NCBI GenBank assembly: GCA_905215755.1
Contig: CAJMRE010000002.1
Span: 1-64,000 of the forward strand
Direction of reading: 5' to 3'
Source: an uncultured bacterium
Lineage (GTDB): Bacteria; Actinomycetota; Coriobacteriia; Coriobacteriales; Coriobacteriaceae
Length of the DNA stretch: 64,000 nucleotides
The position numbers were made by a program, and so were the translations under genes. The notes beneath the pieces are model-generated. The model searched no databases and was not told where the DNA came from. It saw nothing but the letters and a program-made list of their open reading frames with translations. The number at the start of each line of letters is the position of its first letter. Within the stretch, counting starts at the first letter, position 1. Shown one piece after another: positions 25,821 to 34,449 of this stretch.

Positions 25821-26154
25821 GAGCGTTTGCTCCTCTCCCTCGCCCGCATCTGGACATCGGGCGTAGTTGTTCACAAGGCGTTTTACCTTGCCTTTTTTCG
25901 CGCTCATTGTATGAAATTCAGCATCTTTGCATGTGCGAGATATTGAGCCCATGCAGGTCAATACAGTCGTTTTTGAAAAGTAAACGGAAGGAATTTGAGC
26001 CGAGTGGACATGTTCGATATTGAATTTTGGACGTTCAGCGTCTTTCTTTTATAGAAAAGATAAGTAATCGAAAGGTGTTTTCTTACTCAAAAAGAAAATG
26101 AACGAAAATAGAGTCAACACAATTCCTGCAAATTTAGCCGAGAATGGAGCAAGC
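25821..26154. promoter_or_regulatory. Divergent control region of aldolase and DeoR-type genes
   Basis: A 334-bp AT-rich gap. TGTTCGATATTGAA (26011-26024), read on the other strand as TTCAATATCGAACA, loosely resembles the TTCAAACAATAACGAACA site near the other DeoR gene (62032-62049). TTTCTTTTATAGAAAAGATAA near 26043 could form a core promoter for the DeoR gene. Assignments are tentative. Confidence 0.4.
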
Positions 26155-26958
26155 ATGGCCCAAGCCACCAACCGTGCCTTTGCCGACGAACGCCGTACCG
26201 CCATTTTGGAAATGCTCGATCATAATGCCTCGGTGCAGGTAGCAGAAATCGCCCAGACCTTTGGCGTGTCCTCCGTCACCGCCCGCGCCGACCTTGACGC
26301 GCTCGCCGAAGCAGGCAAGCTGCGCCGCACACATGGTGGTGCCGTATCGCTCCACAAACGCCTAACCGTTTCCACGCAGGATCGCCGCATCAATGTCAAC
26401 GTCGCCGCCAAGCAGGCCATCGCGCAAAGCGCCATCGAGCTCGTCAATGACGGCGACACGCTGCTCGTCGACTCGGGCACCACGGCGCTCGAGTTCGTCC
26501 GGCTCCTCGATCAGCGCGACGGTATCACCGTCATCACGGCCGACATTACCATTGCCGATTACATCGACGAGAGCATGCCCTCAGTCGATGTCGTCATGCT
26601 GGGCGGGGCGCTGCGCAAAGGCCATCGTTATTTGTACGGACCGCTCACTATGCAGGCGCTCCAAATGGTCCATGCCGATCTGGCCGTCATGTGCCCCGGC
26701 GCCTTTGTCCCCAGCTGCGGCTTTACGACCGACTTTCCCCAGATGGCCGAGACCAAAACGGCCATGATCGCCGCGGCCCATCAAAGCGTCGCCCTCATGG
26801 ACGCCAGCAAGGTTAACGGACGCGGCATGTACCGCTTTGCCGAGCTTGCCGATGTCGACTCCATCGTGATGGACCGTGACCCCGACCATGCCGTCGCCAC
26901 CTCGATCGCCGAGGCCACTGACAGCTCACGCCCAGCCCTCATCATCGCCACCAGCTAA
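26155..26958 (+). CDS. DeoR-family transcriptional repressor
   Basis: A 267-residue regulator: N-terminal DeoR helix-turn-helix (ERRTAILEMLDHNASVQVAE, then FGVSSVTARADLDALAEAGK and RRTHGGAV) followed by a DeoRC sugar-phosphate sensor domain (VDSGTTALEFVRLLD, VVMLGGALRKGHRYLYGP, AETKTAMIAAA). ATG 26155 follows GGAG; another in-frame ATG at 26098 lacks a ribosome site. Proteins of this class bind phosphorylated sugars, so tagatose- or galactose-phosphate sensing and control of the adjacent aldolase are likely but not shown. Confidence 0.85.
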   Translation: MAQATNRAFADERRTAILEMLDHNASVQVAEIAQTFGVSSVTARADLDALAEAGKLRRTHGGAVSLHKRLTVSTQDRRINVNVAAKQAIAQSAIELVNDGDTLLVDSGTTALEFVRLLDQRDGITVITADITIADYIDESMPSVDVVMLGGALRKGHRYLYGPLTMQALQMVHADLAVMCPGAFVPSCGFTTDFPQMAETKTAMIAAAHQSVALMDASKVNGRGMYRFAELADVDSIVMDRDPDHAVATSIAEATDSSRPALIIATS

Positions 26959-26961
26959 AAC

Positions 26962-27003
26962 AAAAACCACCACAAAGGTGCCTGCCCCCTTTGTGGTGGT
27001 TGA
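26962..27003. terminator. Bidirectional terminator
   Basis: AACCACCACAAAGG and CCTTTGTGGTGGTT form a strong stem with A-rich and T-rich flanks, placed between the convergent ends of the DeoR gene and the flavodiiron gene. Confidence 0.85.
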
Positions 27004-27024
27004 GCGTCAAAAGTAAACGTGTCG

Positions 27025-28185
27025 CTACTTGGAGAGCTCGTCGGCGAGGGCCTCGATCTGAGCGCGCGAGGCGTCGTTGAGCGAGCCCAGCACAGTCACC
27101 TTGTTTTGCGTCAGGGTGATGTCTTTCATACCCTCGAGCTGCTTGGTCATAACCTTGGCGGCAGCGGGCGCCCAGGAGCCAGCCTCGACGAGTGCCACCG
27201 TGCGGTTCTGGTAGGCATGCTCGGCAAGTGTGTGGATAAAGGTGCTCATGCACGGGAAGATCTCGCCCTGATAGGTGATGGAAGCGAGCACCAGACGGTC
27301 GTAGCGGAACGCATCCTCAACGGCCTCGGCCATGTCGTCGCGAGTCAGGTCAAAGACGGAAACCTTCTGGCCGCGGGCCTCGAGCGCTGCGGCGAGCTCC
27401 TCGACGGCAGCCTTCAGGTGGCCGTACACGCTTGCATAGGCAATCGTGATGCCCTCGTCCTCGGGCTGATAGCTCGACCAGGTGTTGTAGGTGTCGAGGT
27501 AGTAGCCCAGGTTCTCGGTAAGAACAGGACCATGGAGCGGGCAGATGATCTGGATGTCCAGGTCGGCGGCCTTCTTGAGCACGGCCTGCACGAACTTGCC
27601 GAATTTACCGACGATGCCAAAGTAGTAGCGGCGCGCTTCGCAAGCCCAGCCTTCCGGGTCCTCGATGTCGTTAGCACCAAACTTGCCAAAGCCGTCGGCA
27701 CTAAAGAGCACCTTGTCGGTGGACTCGTAGGAGAAGATCACCTCGGGCCAGTGCACGTTGGGGGCGCCGACAAACGTTAGGCTGTGGCCACCCAGGTCGA
27801 GCACGTCGCCCTCTTTGACGACCATCTTACGCTCGGGGTAGTCGGTGCCAAAGTAGTTGACCATCATGCGGAAGGCGCCCATGCTGGCCACAATCTGTGC
27901 CTGGGGGTAGCGCTCCATAAAGGCGGCGATGCCAGCAGAGTGATCGGGCTCCATGTGGTGGATAACCAGGTAGTCGGGCGTACGTCCATCGAGCGCGGCC
28001 TCGAGGTTGCCGAGCCACTCGTCAACAAAACCACCATCGACCGAATCGGCGACAGCGATCTTTTCGCCCAAGATAACGTAGCTGTTGTATGCCATACCGT
28101 TCTCGGACACATCGTACTGGCCCTCGAACAGGTCAATGTCGTGATCGTCGACGCCAACGTAGCGGATATCCTTGGTGATCTCCAT
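27025..28185 (-). CDS. Flavodiiron protein (FprA-type O2/NO reductase)
   Basis: A 386-residue cytosolic flavodiiron protein that reduces O2 to water, or NO to N2O, protecting anaerobes. The metallo-beta-lactamase-like domain spans about residues 30-240 with diiron ligands in HMEPDH (77-82) and later HWPE and GPVLTENLG regions. The flavodoxin domain begins near 250 (ITIAYASVYGHLKAAVEELA) and includes ASITYQGEIFP. ATG 28185 is nine bases after AGGAGG. There is no rubredoxin domain, so electrons must come from a separate partner. It stands alone, convergent with the DeoR gene. Confidence 0.92.
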   Translation of the reverse strand: MEITKDIRYVGVDDHDIDLFEGQYDVSENGMAYNSYVILGEKIAVADSVDGGFVDEWLGNLEAALDGRTPDYLVIHHMEPDHSAGIAAFMERYPQAQIVASMGAFRMMVNYFGTDYPERKMVVKEGDVLDLGGHSLTFVGAPNVHWPEVIFSYESTDKVLFSADGFGKFGANDIEDPEGWACEARRYYFGIVGKFGKFVQAVLKKAADLDIQIICPLHGPVLTENLGYYLDTYNTWSSYQPEDEGITIAYASVYGHLKAAVEELAAALEARGQKVSVFDLTRDDMAEAVEDAFRYDRLVLASITYQGEIFPCMSTFIHTLAEHAYQNRTVALVEAGSWAPAAAKVMTKQLEGMKDITLTQNKVTVLGSLNDASRAQIEALADELSK

Positions 28186-28314
28186 CAGGCAAAGCCTCCT
28201 AGATAGACAAAATAACCCGTCTATCATAGCACTCGGCAGCATTCCAACTGTTATCTGCCGGCATCCTTACCGATTGTTATTGAAATACGATAAATCGCCG
28301 TTTACCTGCGCAAA

Positions 28315-29346
28315 CTATGAGCGTGGTATCGCCGTGCTATGTCGAATAATGAGCTGGCCGGGAATACGAATGGCAACGGTTTTGCCCGCCGTACCCGCCT
28401 CGGGAACCGCATGCTCGAATACCTCGCGTCCGCGCTGATGCAAATCGAATCGAACGGTCGTGAGCTCGTTATGCGCGACAAAATCATCGAGCGAATCGTC
28501 GACACCCACCACGCTCACGTCCTCGGGCACGCGCAGGCCGCTATCGCGCAGCGCTGCAATTGCGCCGTTTGCCATCTGGTCGTTTGCCGCGTAAATCGCC
28601 GTCATGGTGCGATCGTGCTCGGCCAGGTACCTGCCGGCCTCGTAGCCGCTGTTGGCAGACCAGTCGCCCTCGAGCGGCGCCTGCGGTTGAATGTGCTTAC
28701 GCTCGAGCGCATCCTGCCAACCGGCTCGACGAAATTGCTCGTCGACCGAGAACGACGGGCCGCCGATATAACGAATCTGCTCGTGTCCCAGCTCAAACAG
28801 GTGATCCATAAGCAATAGCGAGCAGCCGTAATGATCGGAGTCGACCGTGGTCACCCGCGGGTGCGCGTACATGGTAACGATGACCGTGCCAATGCCCGGC
28901 AGCGGATCAAACGTCTCAAAATCGGGCGCCATGCGACTCATGCCGATGATGATGCCGTCCACGGGCAGCGCGGCCATACGACGCGTGGCCTCGGCAAGCG
29001 AAAACTCCTCGGTCTTGGACATCTCGACCAGCGTGATGGCGCAATTATGCTCGCGAGCAGCGCTGGCGATGCCGTCGATCATTGAGAGGTTGCCAAACTT
29101 GGTGACATCGTTGACGCACAGGCCGACCGAATGGTAACGGCCGTCGCGCAGCGAGCGGCCGGCATAACTCGGACGAAAGCCGAGCTCTTGCATAGCAGCC
29201 TGCACGCGCTGGCGCGTCTGCTCGTTAACGTTGGGCAAGCCGTTGGCGACGCGCGAAACCGTCTGCTGCGAAACGCCGGCAGCGCGGGCGACGTCAGCCA
29301 TGGAGACCGGACGCGAACTGGTATCGTTGGACGGGCGCCTTGCCAC
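28315..29346 (-). CDS. LacI-family repressor of the gal genes
   Basis: A 343-residue LacI/GalR regulator: N-terminal helix-turn-helix (SMADVARAAGVSQQTVSRVA) with hinge-helix NFAG-like SYAGRSLRDG, then a periplasmic-binding-protein-like core (GLCVNDVTKFGNLSMIDGIA..., VDGIIIGMSRMAPDF, YAANDQMANGAIAALRDSGL then VVGVDDSLDDF). It is divergent from galK across a gap with three TGAGTACGTTAACA-type operators. It is one of four closely related LacI paralogues here; the specificity pair after VS in the recognition helix is QQ. The ligand is unknown, plausibly a galactose derivative. Confidence 0.9.
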   Translation of the reverse strand: MARRPSNDTSSRPVSMADVARAAGVSQQTVSRVANGLPNVNEQTRQRVQAAMQELGFRPSYAGRSLRDGRYHSVGLCVNDVTKFGNLSMIDGIASAAREHNCAITLVEMSKTEEFSLAEATRRMAALPVDGIIIGMSRMAPDFETFDPLPGIGTVIVTMYAHPRVTTVDSDHYGCSLLLMDHLFELGHEQIRYIGGPSFSVDEQFRRAGWQDALERKHIQPQAPLEGDWSANSGYEAGRYLAEHDRTMTAIYAANDQMANGAIAALRDSGLRVPEDVSVVGVDDSLDDFVAHNELTTVRFDLHQRGREVFEHAVPEAGTAGKTVAIRIPGQLIIRHSTAIPRS

Positions 29347-29439
29347 AGGATCACCTTCACCCTTGCGAGATCTGAATAGCGTGAATGCCGGCCCGGGCAG
29401 AAATACATCCCGCGCCGAGGCCCGCTATCGTCGGACGCA

Positions 29440-29640
29440 TGTTAACGTACTCTACTTTTTCTATCTGCATCTCTTCTGCTTTATAAGTCCATACGGCAGT
29501 ACCGTTCACGGCTGAATTTCTACCGATTACCAGATTCTCAAAAAGTGATATGCGTTGTGTTATGAGTACGTTAACATAGCCCTTAACGTGCGGCATCGTG
29601 AATGCTGAGTTCATGCCGCTTCAAGTTGTTAACGTACTCA
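29440..29640. promoter_or_regulatory. Three LacI operators before galK
   Basis: TGTTAACGTACTCT at 29440-29453, TGAGTACGTTAACA at 29563-29576 and TGTTAACGTACTCA at 29627-29640 are versions of one 14-bp pseudo-palindrome. The last lies 45 bp before the galK start and the first lies 94 bp before the divergent lacI start, so one repressor probably controls both and may loop the DNA. Confidence 0.75.
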
Positions 29641-29684
29641 TAACGACGCAAAACTCACCCGTGCGCGCCAAGGAAAGGACTCCC

Positions 29685-30890
29685 ATGACCACGCCCGACG
29701 AAAAGACATTTGCCACACTTACCAAGCTGTTTGAGGAGGAGTTTGGCCCCATCGGCGACCGCCAGGTGCTCTACGTGCACGCGCCCGGCCGTTCCGAGAT
29801 CAGCGGCAACCACACCGACCACGAGGGTGGCCACGTTATCGCCGGCTCGCTCGATGTCGCTGTCGACGGCATCGCCGTGACAACCGATTCCAACAAGGTT
29901 CGCGTAGCCGACGAGGGCTATCCCACGTTTGAAATCGCGCTCGGCACGCTAGACGTTCAGGAGTCCGAGAAGGGCACGTCCGCAAGCCTCGTGCGCGGTA
30001 TGGCCCACGAGATTGCAGCCCTTGGCGTTGAGCCTCACGGCTTCGATTTCGCCTTCACCTGCTCCGTCCCCTCGGGCGGCGGCCTTTCCAGCTCCGCTGC
30101 CGTCGAGGCCGCATACGGCCGCGCCATGGAGACGCTCTGGGGCGCGCCCGCCATTGAGCCCGTCACGCTCGCTCAGATGAGCCAGCGCACCGAGAACAAC
30201 TATTACGGCAAGCCCTGCGGTCTTATGGATCAGGCAGCCGTGTGCCTGGGCGGCCTTGCCTACATGGACTTTGAGGACCAGGCTCAGCCTAAAACCCAGA
30301 AGCTCGAGCTCAACTTTGAGGATCACGGCTACGCGCTCGTGCTCGTTAAGGTCGGTGCCGACCACGTGGCCGCCACCGACGACTACGCCGCCGTTCCGCG
30401 CGAAATGCAAGACGTCGCCGCCGAGTTTGGTAAGGCACGCCTGTGCGAGGTAAACGTTGCCGATTTTGACGCCAAGCTCCCCGAGCTGCGCGCCAAGCTG
30501 GGCGACCGCGCCTGCCTGCGTGCCGTTCACTACTGGTACGAGAACGGCCTGGTCGATAAGCGCTGGGCGGCCCTGAACGCCGGCGACATTGACCAGTTCC
30601 TGGTCCTGACGCGCGAATCCGGTGCCAGCTCCGCCATGTACCTGCAGAATGTCGTTGCCAAACTGGGTTCTGAGCAGCCCTCCATGTATGCGCTGGCGCT
30701 GGCCGAGCACGTGCTCGACGGCCGCGGCGCCGTCCGCATCCACGGCGGCGGCTTTGGCGGCACCATCCAGGCGTTCGTGCCGCTCGACCTGGTCGACACC
30801 TTCATCGCCAAGATGAACGGCTGGCTGGGCGAGGGCTCTGCACGCCACTACGCCATCTCTGATAAGGGGGCTTACGCAGCATGGCTGTAA
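29685..30890 (+). CDS. galK: Galactokinase
   Basis: Phosphorylates alpha-D-galactose at C1 with ATP, the entry to the Leloir pathway. The 401-residue GHMP kinase shows the galactokinase signature at residues 35-50 (GRSEISGNHTDHEGGH), the ATP-binding GGGLSSSAA at 131-139, and the third GHMP motif HGGGFGGTIQAF near the C-terminus. ATG 29685 follows AAGGAAAGGA. The stop overlaps the galT start by 10 bp, so the two genes form a coupled operon. Upstream operators point to control by the divergent LacI protein. Confidence 0.95.
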   Translation: MTTPDEKTFATLTKLFEEEFGPIGDRQVLYVHAPGRSEISGNHTDHEGGHVIAGSLDVAVDGIAVTTDSNKVRVADEGYPTFEIALGTLDVQESEKGTSASLVRGMAHEIAALGVEPHGFDFAFTCSVPSGGGLSSSAAVEAAYGRAMETLWGAPAIEPVTLAQMSQRTENNYYGKPCGLMDQAAVCLGGLAYMDFEDQAQPKTQKLELNFEDHGYALVLVKVGADHVAATDDYAAVPREMQDVAAEFGKARLCEVNVADFDAKLPELRAKLGDRACLRAVHYWYENGLVDKRWAALNAGDIDQFLVLTRESGASSAMYLQNVVAKLGSEQPSMYALALAEHVLDGRGAVRIHGGGFGGTIQAFVPLDLVDTFIAKMNGWLGEGSARHYAISDKGAYAAWL

Positions 30891-32509
30891 TGACCGACGT
30901 GCGCGACGCCGCGCAGAACCTGATCGAGTACGCCATTCACCGATCGATGATCGGACAGGACGATCGCATCTGGGCATATAACACCATTCTGGAGTGCATC
31001 GGCGCCACGGGCCCCGCGCTCGACATGACTTGGGCGCTCCAGACCGAGAAGCTCTCGCTCTTGCATCCCGATACGCTCCCCGACTTTGACCTTGAGGGCA
31101 CGCTTGCCGTGCTTTCGGAGGCCGCCGTTGCCAATGGCGCCGCCGAGGATACGACCTCGGGCCGTGATCGTATCGCCATGCGCGTTATGGGCGTGCTGAT
31201 GCCCAGGCCTTCGGTTGTAAACGAGGAGTTCAACGGCCGTCTGGGCGTCCACGAGCCCCGCGCCGCGACCGACTGGTTCTACGGCCTGTGCTGTGACGCC
31301 GGTTACGTGCGCCGCGCCGCCATCGCGCGCAACATCAAATGGAGCACTTCCACCAACTGGGGTGACCTGGAGATCACTATCAACCTGTCCAAGCCTGAGA
31401 AGGACCCGCGCGATATCGCCGCGGCAGGTGCAGCCAAGAACACGGGCGAGAAGTATCCCGCCTGCCAGCTCTGCATCGAAAACGAGGGCTATCCCGGACG
31501 CTCCGCCGCAGCCGACGGCGGCGCTCACCCCGCCCGCCAGAATCTGCGCGTTATCCCCATCCAGCTCGACGGCGAGCGCTGGGGCTTCCAGTACAGCCCG
31601 TATGCGTACTTTAACGAGCACTGCATTGCCATGAGCTCCGAGCATCGCCCGATGCACATCGACCGTAAGGGACTGACCTGCCTGCTCGACTTTGTGGACC
31701 TGTTCCCGCACTACTTTATTGGCTCCAACGCCGACCTGCCCATCGTGGGCGGCTCGATTCTTTCGCACGACCACTTCCAGGGCGGTGCGCACGAGTTCCC
31801 CATGATGCATGCCGCCGAGGTCTCGCAGTTTAGCGTGCCCGGCTTTGACCAGGTCACCGGCACCGTGTTGCAGTGGCCGCTCTCGGTGCTGCGCCTGCGC
31901 TCACACGATCGCGGCGAGCTCCTCGATGCCGCCGAGAAGACTATCCTCGCCTGGCGCGAGTGGACCGATGAGTCGGTTGGCATCGTCGCGCACACAGCAG
32001 ACGGCGTAGCGCACAACACCGTGACGCCCGTCATCCGCCGCGTTGATTCCCGCGGCAATGCCGGCGGCGAGATCTACGAGGCCTATCTGGCGCTTCGCTG
32101 CAATATCACGACCGACGAGCATCCGCTGGGCATGTTCCACCCGCATGCCGAGTATCACCATATTAAAAAGGAAAACATCGGTCTGATCGAGGTCATGGGC
32201 CTGGCCATTTTACCGCCGCGCTTGGTTCCCGAGCTCGGCGCTGTCCGCGAGCACCTGCTGGCGGCCAAGGCCGACGCCAGCTACGATCTCGCCGGTGCGC
32301 TCGAGGGCGACGACCTTTGCCGCAGCCACGCCGCATGGGCCGAGGACGTCTTTGTTCGTCGTGCCGATGAGCTTACGGCGGATAACGCCATCGATATCCT
32401 GCACGAGGAGGTCGGCGTGGTGTTTGGCCACGTGCTCGACAACGCCGGCGTCTTTAAGTGGGACGAGGCGGGGCGCGCCGCACAGCAGCGCTTTATCGAC
32501 TCGCTGTAA
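30881..32509 (+). CDS. galT: UDP-glucose:hexose-1-phosphate uridylyltransferase, Firmicutes-type
   Basis: Transfers UMP from UDP-glucose to galactose 1-phosphate in the Leloir pathway. At 542 residues it belongs to the long type-2 GalT group rather than the approximately 350-residue E. coli type. Type-2 hallmarks seen: FNEHCIAMSSEHRPMHI and the active-site region PIVGGSILSHDHFQGGAHEF. ATG 30881 overlaps the galK end; a second ATG at 30890 is possible. No galE lies in the window, so the epimerase must be elsewhere. Confidence 0.94.
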   Translation: MAVMTDVRDAAQNLIEYAIHRSMIGQDDRIWAYNTILECIGATGPALDMTWALQTEKLSLLHPDTLPDFDLEGTLAVLSEAAVANGAAEDTTSGRDRIAMRVMGVLMPRPSVVNEEFNGRLGVHEPRAATDWFYGLCCDAGYVRRAAIARNIKWSTSTNWGDLEITINLSKPEKDPRDIAAAGAAKNTGEKYPACQLCIENEGYPGRSAAADGGAHPARQNLRVIPIQLDGERWGFQYSPYAYFNEHCIAMSSEHRPMHIDRKGLTCLLDFVDLFPHYFIGSNADLPIVGGSILSHDHFQGGAHEFPMMHAAEVSQFSVPGFDQVTGTVLQWPLSVLRLRSHDRGELLDAAEKTILAWREWTDESVGIVAHTADGVAHNTVTPVIRRVDSRGNAGGEIYEAYLALRCNITTDEHPLGMFHPHAEYHHIKKENIGLIEVMGLAILPPRLVPELGAVREHLLAAKADASYDLAGALEGDDLCRSHAAWAEDVFVRRADELTADNAIDILHEEVGVVFGHVLDNAGVFKWDEAGRAAQQRFIDSL

Positions 32510-32545
32510 TGATCCCTTGGGGACGGAGGGAAACGAATCATTTCG
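32508..32545. repeat. Stop-codon-adjacent repeat, copy 1
   Basis: Immediately after the galT stop: TGATCCCTTGGGGACGGAGG then GAAACGAATCATTT. A near copy lies in opposite orientation directly after the PTS EIIB stop at 63553-63586, and a partial one (CCTCCGTCCCCGAGGGATC) lies at 1913-1931. Its ends (ATGATCC/GAATCAT) are weakly inverted. Confidence 0.6.
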
Positions 32546-32557
32546 TCTTCAAGGCAA

Positions 32558-32599
32558 CGGCGCCCGCCGGCAACATCGCCGGCGGGCGCCTTTTTTGAG
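32558..32599 (+). terminator. Rho-independent terminator of galKT
   Basis: GGCGCCCGCCGGC and GCCGGCGGGCGCC pair around AACATC and are followed by TTTTTT. Confidence 0.92.
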
Positions 32600-32600
32600 T

Positions 32601-32658
32601 GTGGTCATTGGGGCCGTTCTTAAACGACTAGTCATTCAAGAACGTCCCCAATGACCAC
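32601..32658. repeat. Foldback hairpin, 22-bp arms
   Basis: GTGGTCATTGGGGCCGTTCT (32601-32620) is inverted, with two mismatches, at 32637-32658; the loop is AACGACTAGTCATT. It shares TTCTTAAACGACTA with the hairpin at 1762-1796, and like that one it abuts a copy of the structured 3' element. Confidence 0.75.
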
Positions 32659-32682
32659 TTGCGACCAAAGTAACGTCGATGT

Positions 32683-32838
32683 CTTGGCATTGTCAGCGAA
32701 AACGCCCCTAAGCGAGCAAGGTGACGTGAAAGAGGAGGGCATTGACCTTCTGGTCATGCCCGACGATTGAACGTCAGATTGCCGCTTAGGGGCGTTTGCA
32801 GCGTCGAGCCGTTACGGCGTTTGGTAAAACGCCGTAAC
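32683..32838 (-). repeat. Structured 3'-UTR element, copy C
   Basis: On the lacC sense strand: the hairpin GTTACGGCGTTTTACC.../...CGCCGTAAC (32811-32838) comes first, then the long stem. Basal strands 32703-32714 and 32783-32794 (CGCCCCTAAGCG / CGCTTAGGGGCG) are perfectly paired but differ in sequence from copy A. TGACGT/ACGTCA forms the next helix. The apical hairpin is GGGCATTGACC/GGTCATGCCC. The distal end reads GGGGCGTTTTCGCTGAC, as in copy A. Confidence 0.68.
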
Positions 32839-32839
32839 C

Positions 32840-33775
32840 CTACAGTTCAGTCACGACAACGCTGTTGTAGACCTCGTCCCAGCGATCCATGACCAGGTGA
32901 CCGGTCTTGGGATCCATGGCGTTGAGCTTGCCACAGGCATTGGCGGTCTTGAGCACCGTGACATCGTCGGCACCAGCAGCAATGGCATGCGCAAAGCCGG
33001 CGATGGTCGAGTCACCGGAACCCGTCGCGTTCACAGCCGCAATCGCGGGCGTCTTGGCGCGGAACGCGCGGCCCTCATGGAAACCCACCGAACCGGCAGC
33101 GCCCATCGAAACGACAACCCAGGGAATACCGGCAAAGCGTCCATCTGAGGCAAGCGCCTCGCGCAGGGCATCCACATCATCGGTCGTAAAGGACGTACCC
33201 AGCAGGCCGTTAATCTCGGTCAGGTTGGGCTTTACGAGCTCGGGCTTAGCGTCGGACTCCAGCGCGGCCTCCAGCGATGCACCCGAGGTGTCGAGCAGCA
33301 CCTTGGCGCCCGCCTCCTCGGCGATCTTGACGAGCTCGGCATAGTAGCCGGCATCGACGCCACGCGGCAATGAGCCCGAAAGCGTCACAACGTCCGCCTT
33401 CGCTGCAAGCTCGGCGAACTTGGCAGTAAAGGCCTCGAGCTCGGCCGGGGCGATCTGCGGGCCGCTCTCCAGCAGCTCGGTCTGATTACCCTCGTGCAGA
33501 ATATTCAGGCAAATGCGCGTCTCACCGGCGATGGGCACAAAGTCGTTCTTGACGCCGTCGGCATCCATAAGCTCGGCCATATAGGCCCCCATGTGGCCGC
33601 CGAGCAGGCCGGTCGCGAGCACATCGTCGCCCAGCTGCAGCAGCACACGGCTCACGTTGAGGCCCTTGCCGCCAGCGGTCTTTTCGGGTGTTACGCGGTT
33701 AACGTCATCGATGATCAGCTTGTCGAGCTGATAGCGCGTATCAATCGACGGGTTCATGGTAACGGTCAGAATCAT
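32840..33775 (-). CDS. lacC: Tagatose-6-phosphate kinase
   Basis: Phosphorylates D-tagatose 6-phosphate to the 1,6-bisphosphate. The 311-residue PfkB-family kinase starts MILTVTMNPSIDTRYQLDKL and carries KTAGGKGLNVSRVL near residue 32, ETRICLNILHEGNQTELLES near 104 (LacC-like), and the C-terminal anion-hole/catalytic stretch NATGSGDSTIAGF near 249. The last gene of lacA-lacB-lacC on the minus strand. 1-Phosphofructokinase is a close relative, but the lacAB context and LacC-like text favour tagatose 6-phosphate. Confidence 0.9.
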   Translation of the reverse strand: MILTVTMNPSIDTRYQLDKLIIDDVNRVTPEKTAGGKGLNVSRVLLQLGDDVLATGLLGGHMGAYMAELMDADGVKNDFVPIAGETRICLNILHEGNQTELLESGPQIAPAELEAFTAKFAELAAKADVVTLSGSLPRGVDAGYYAELVKIAEEAGAKVLLDTSGASLEAALESDAKPELVKPNLTEINGLLGTSFTTDDVDALREALASDGRFAGIPWVVVSMGAAGSVGFHEGRAFRAKTPAIAAVNATGSGDSTIAGFAHAIAAGADDVTVLKTANACGKLNAMDPKTGHLVMDRWDEVYNSVVVTEL

Positions 33776-33861
33776 GTTGAACTCCTGTTTAGAAAACCGG
33801 CCCGCGCCCCCTCACAGAAACGCGAGCCGTCAACGGACTAGTTAATTACGCCGGATACCCG

Positions 33862-34386
33862 CTAATCATGGTATTCGCCGCGGTCCCACTTCTCCAGGAA
33901 CTCGTCAAAGAAGTGCGGGCCGGCCTGAGCCTCGGCGTCGGCCTTGTCGCAGGCGTCGATCTTGGCAATCAGGGCATCATGCTCGGGAGTCTTGTCGTAG
34001 GGCTCTTCCAGGAAGGCAAGCATAATATCGGCCATCAGGAATTCACCGGTGATCTTGCCGCCAAAGCCCACGATGTTGGCGTTGAGCTCGCGACGGGCAT
34101 ACAGGGCAGAGGTCATGTCGCGGACCAGCGCGCAGCGGGCGCCGGGAACCTTGTTGACGGCGTTGGTGATGCCGATGCCGGTGCCGCACAGGGCCACGCC
34201 AAAGTCGGCCTTGCCGCTGGCAACAGCCTCGCCCACGGCCTTACCGTAGATGGGATAGTGTGTACGGGTGTGGCTGTAGGTGCCGCAGTCGAGCACCTTG
34301 TAGCCAGCCTGCTCCAGGCGGTCGGCCAGATAGATCTTCTCGTCCGTAACGATATGGTCGCAACCGATTGCGATGGTCTTCTTCAT
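33862..34386 (-). CDS. lacB: Galactose-6-phosphate isomerase subunit LacB
   Basis: With LacA, isomerises galactose 6-phosphate to tagatose 6-phosphate. The 174-residue RpiB/LacAB-family protein keeps the catalytic-type cysteine in GVALCGTGIGITNAVNKVPG and the N-terminal IAIGCDHIVTDEK. ATG 34386 follows GAAAGGACG. It lies 63 bp after lacA and 86 bp before lacC, consistent with one operon. RpiB (ribose-5-phosphate isomerase) is the homologous alternative, but the LacA partner argues against it. Confidence 0.92.
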   Translation of the reverse strand: MKKTIAIGCDHIVTDEKIYLADRLEQAGYKVLDCGTYSHTRTHYPIYGKAVGEAVASGKADFGVALCGTGIGITNAVNKVPGARCALVRDMTSALYARRELNANIVGFGGKITGEFLMADIMLAFLEEPYDKTPEHDALIAKIDACDKADAEAQAGPHFFDEFLEKWDRGEYHD

Positions 34387-34449
34387 CAGAACGTCCTTTC
34401 GTCTGAATTCACAAGTTGAGGTAGAAGTTCGAGTTCTCGGTGGCTCTCG

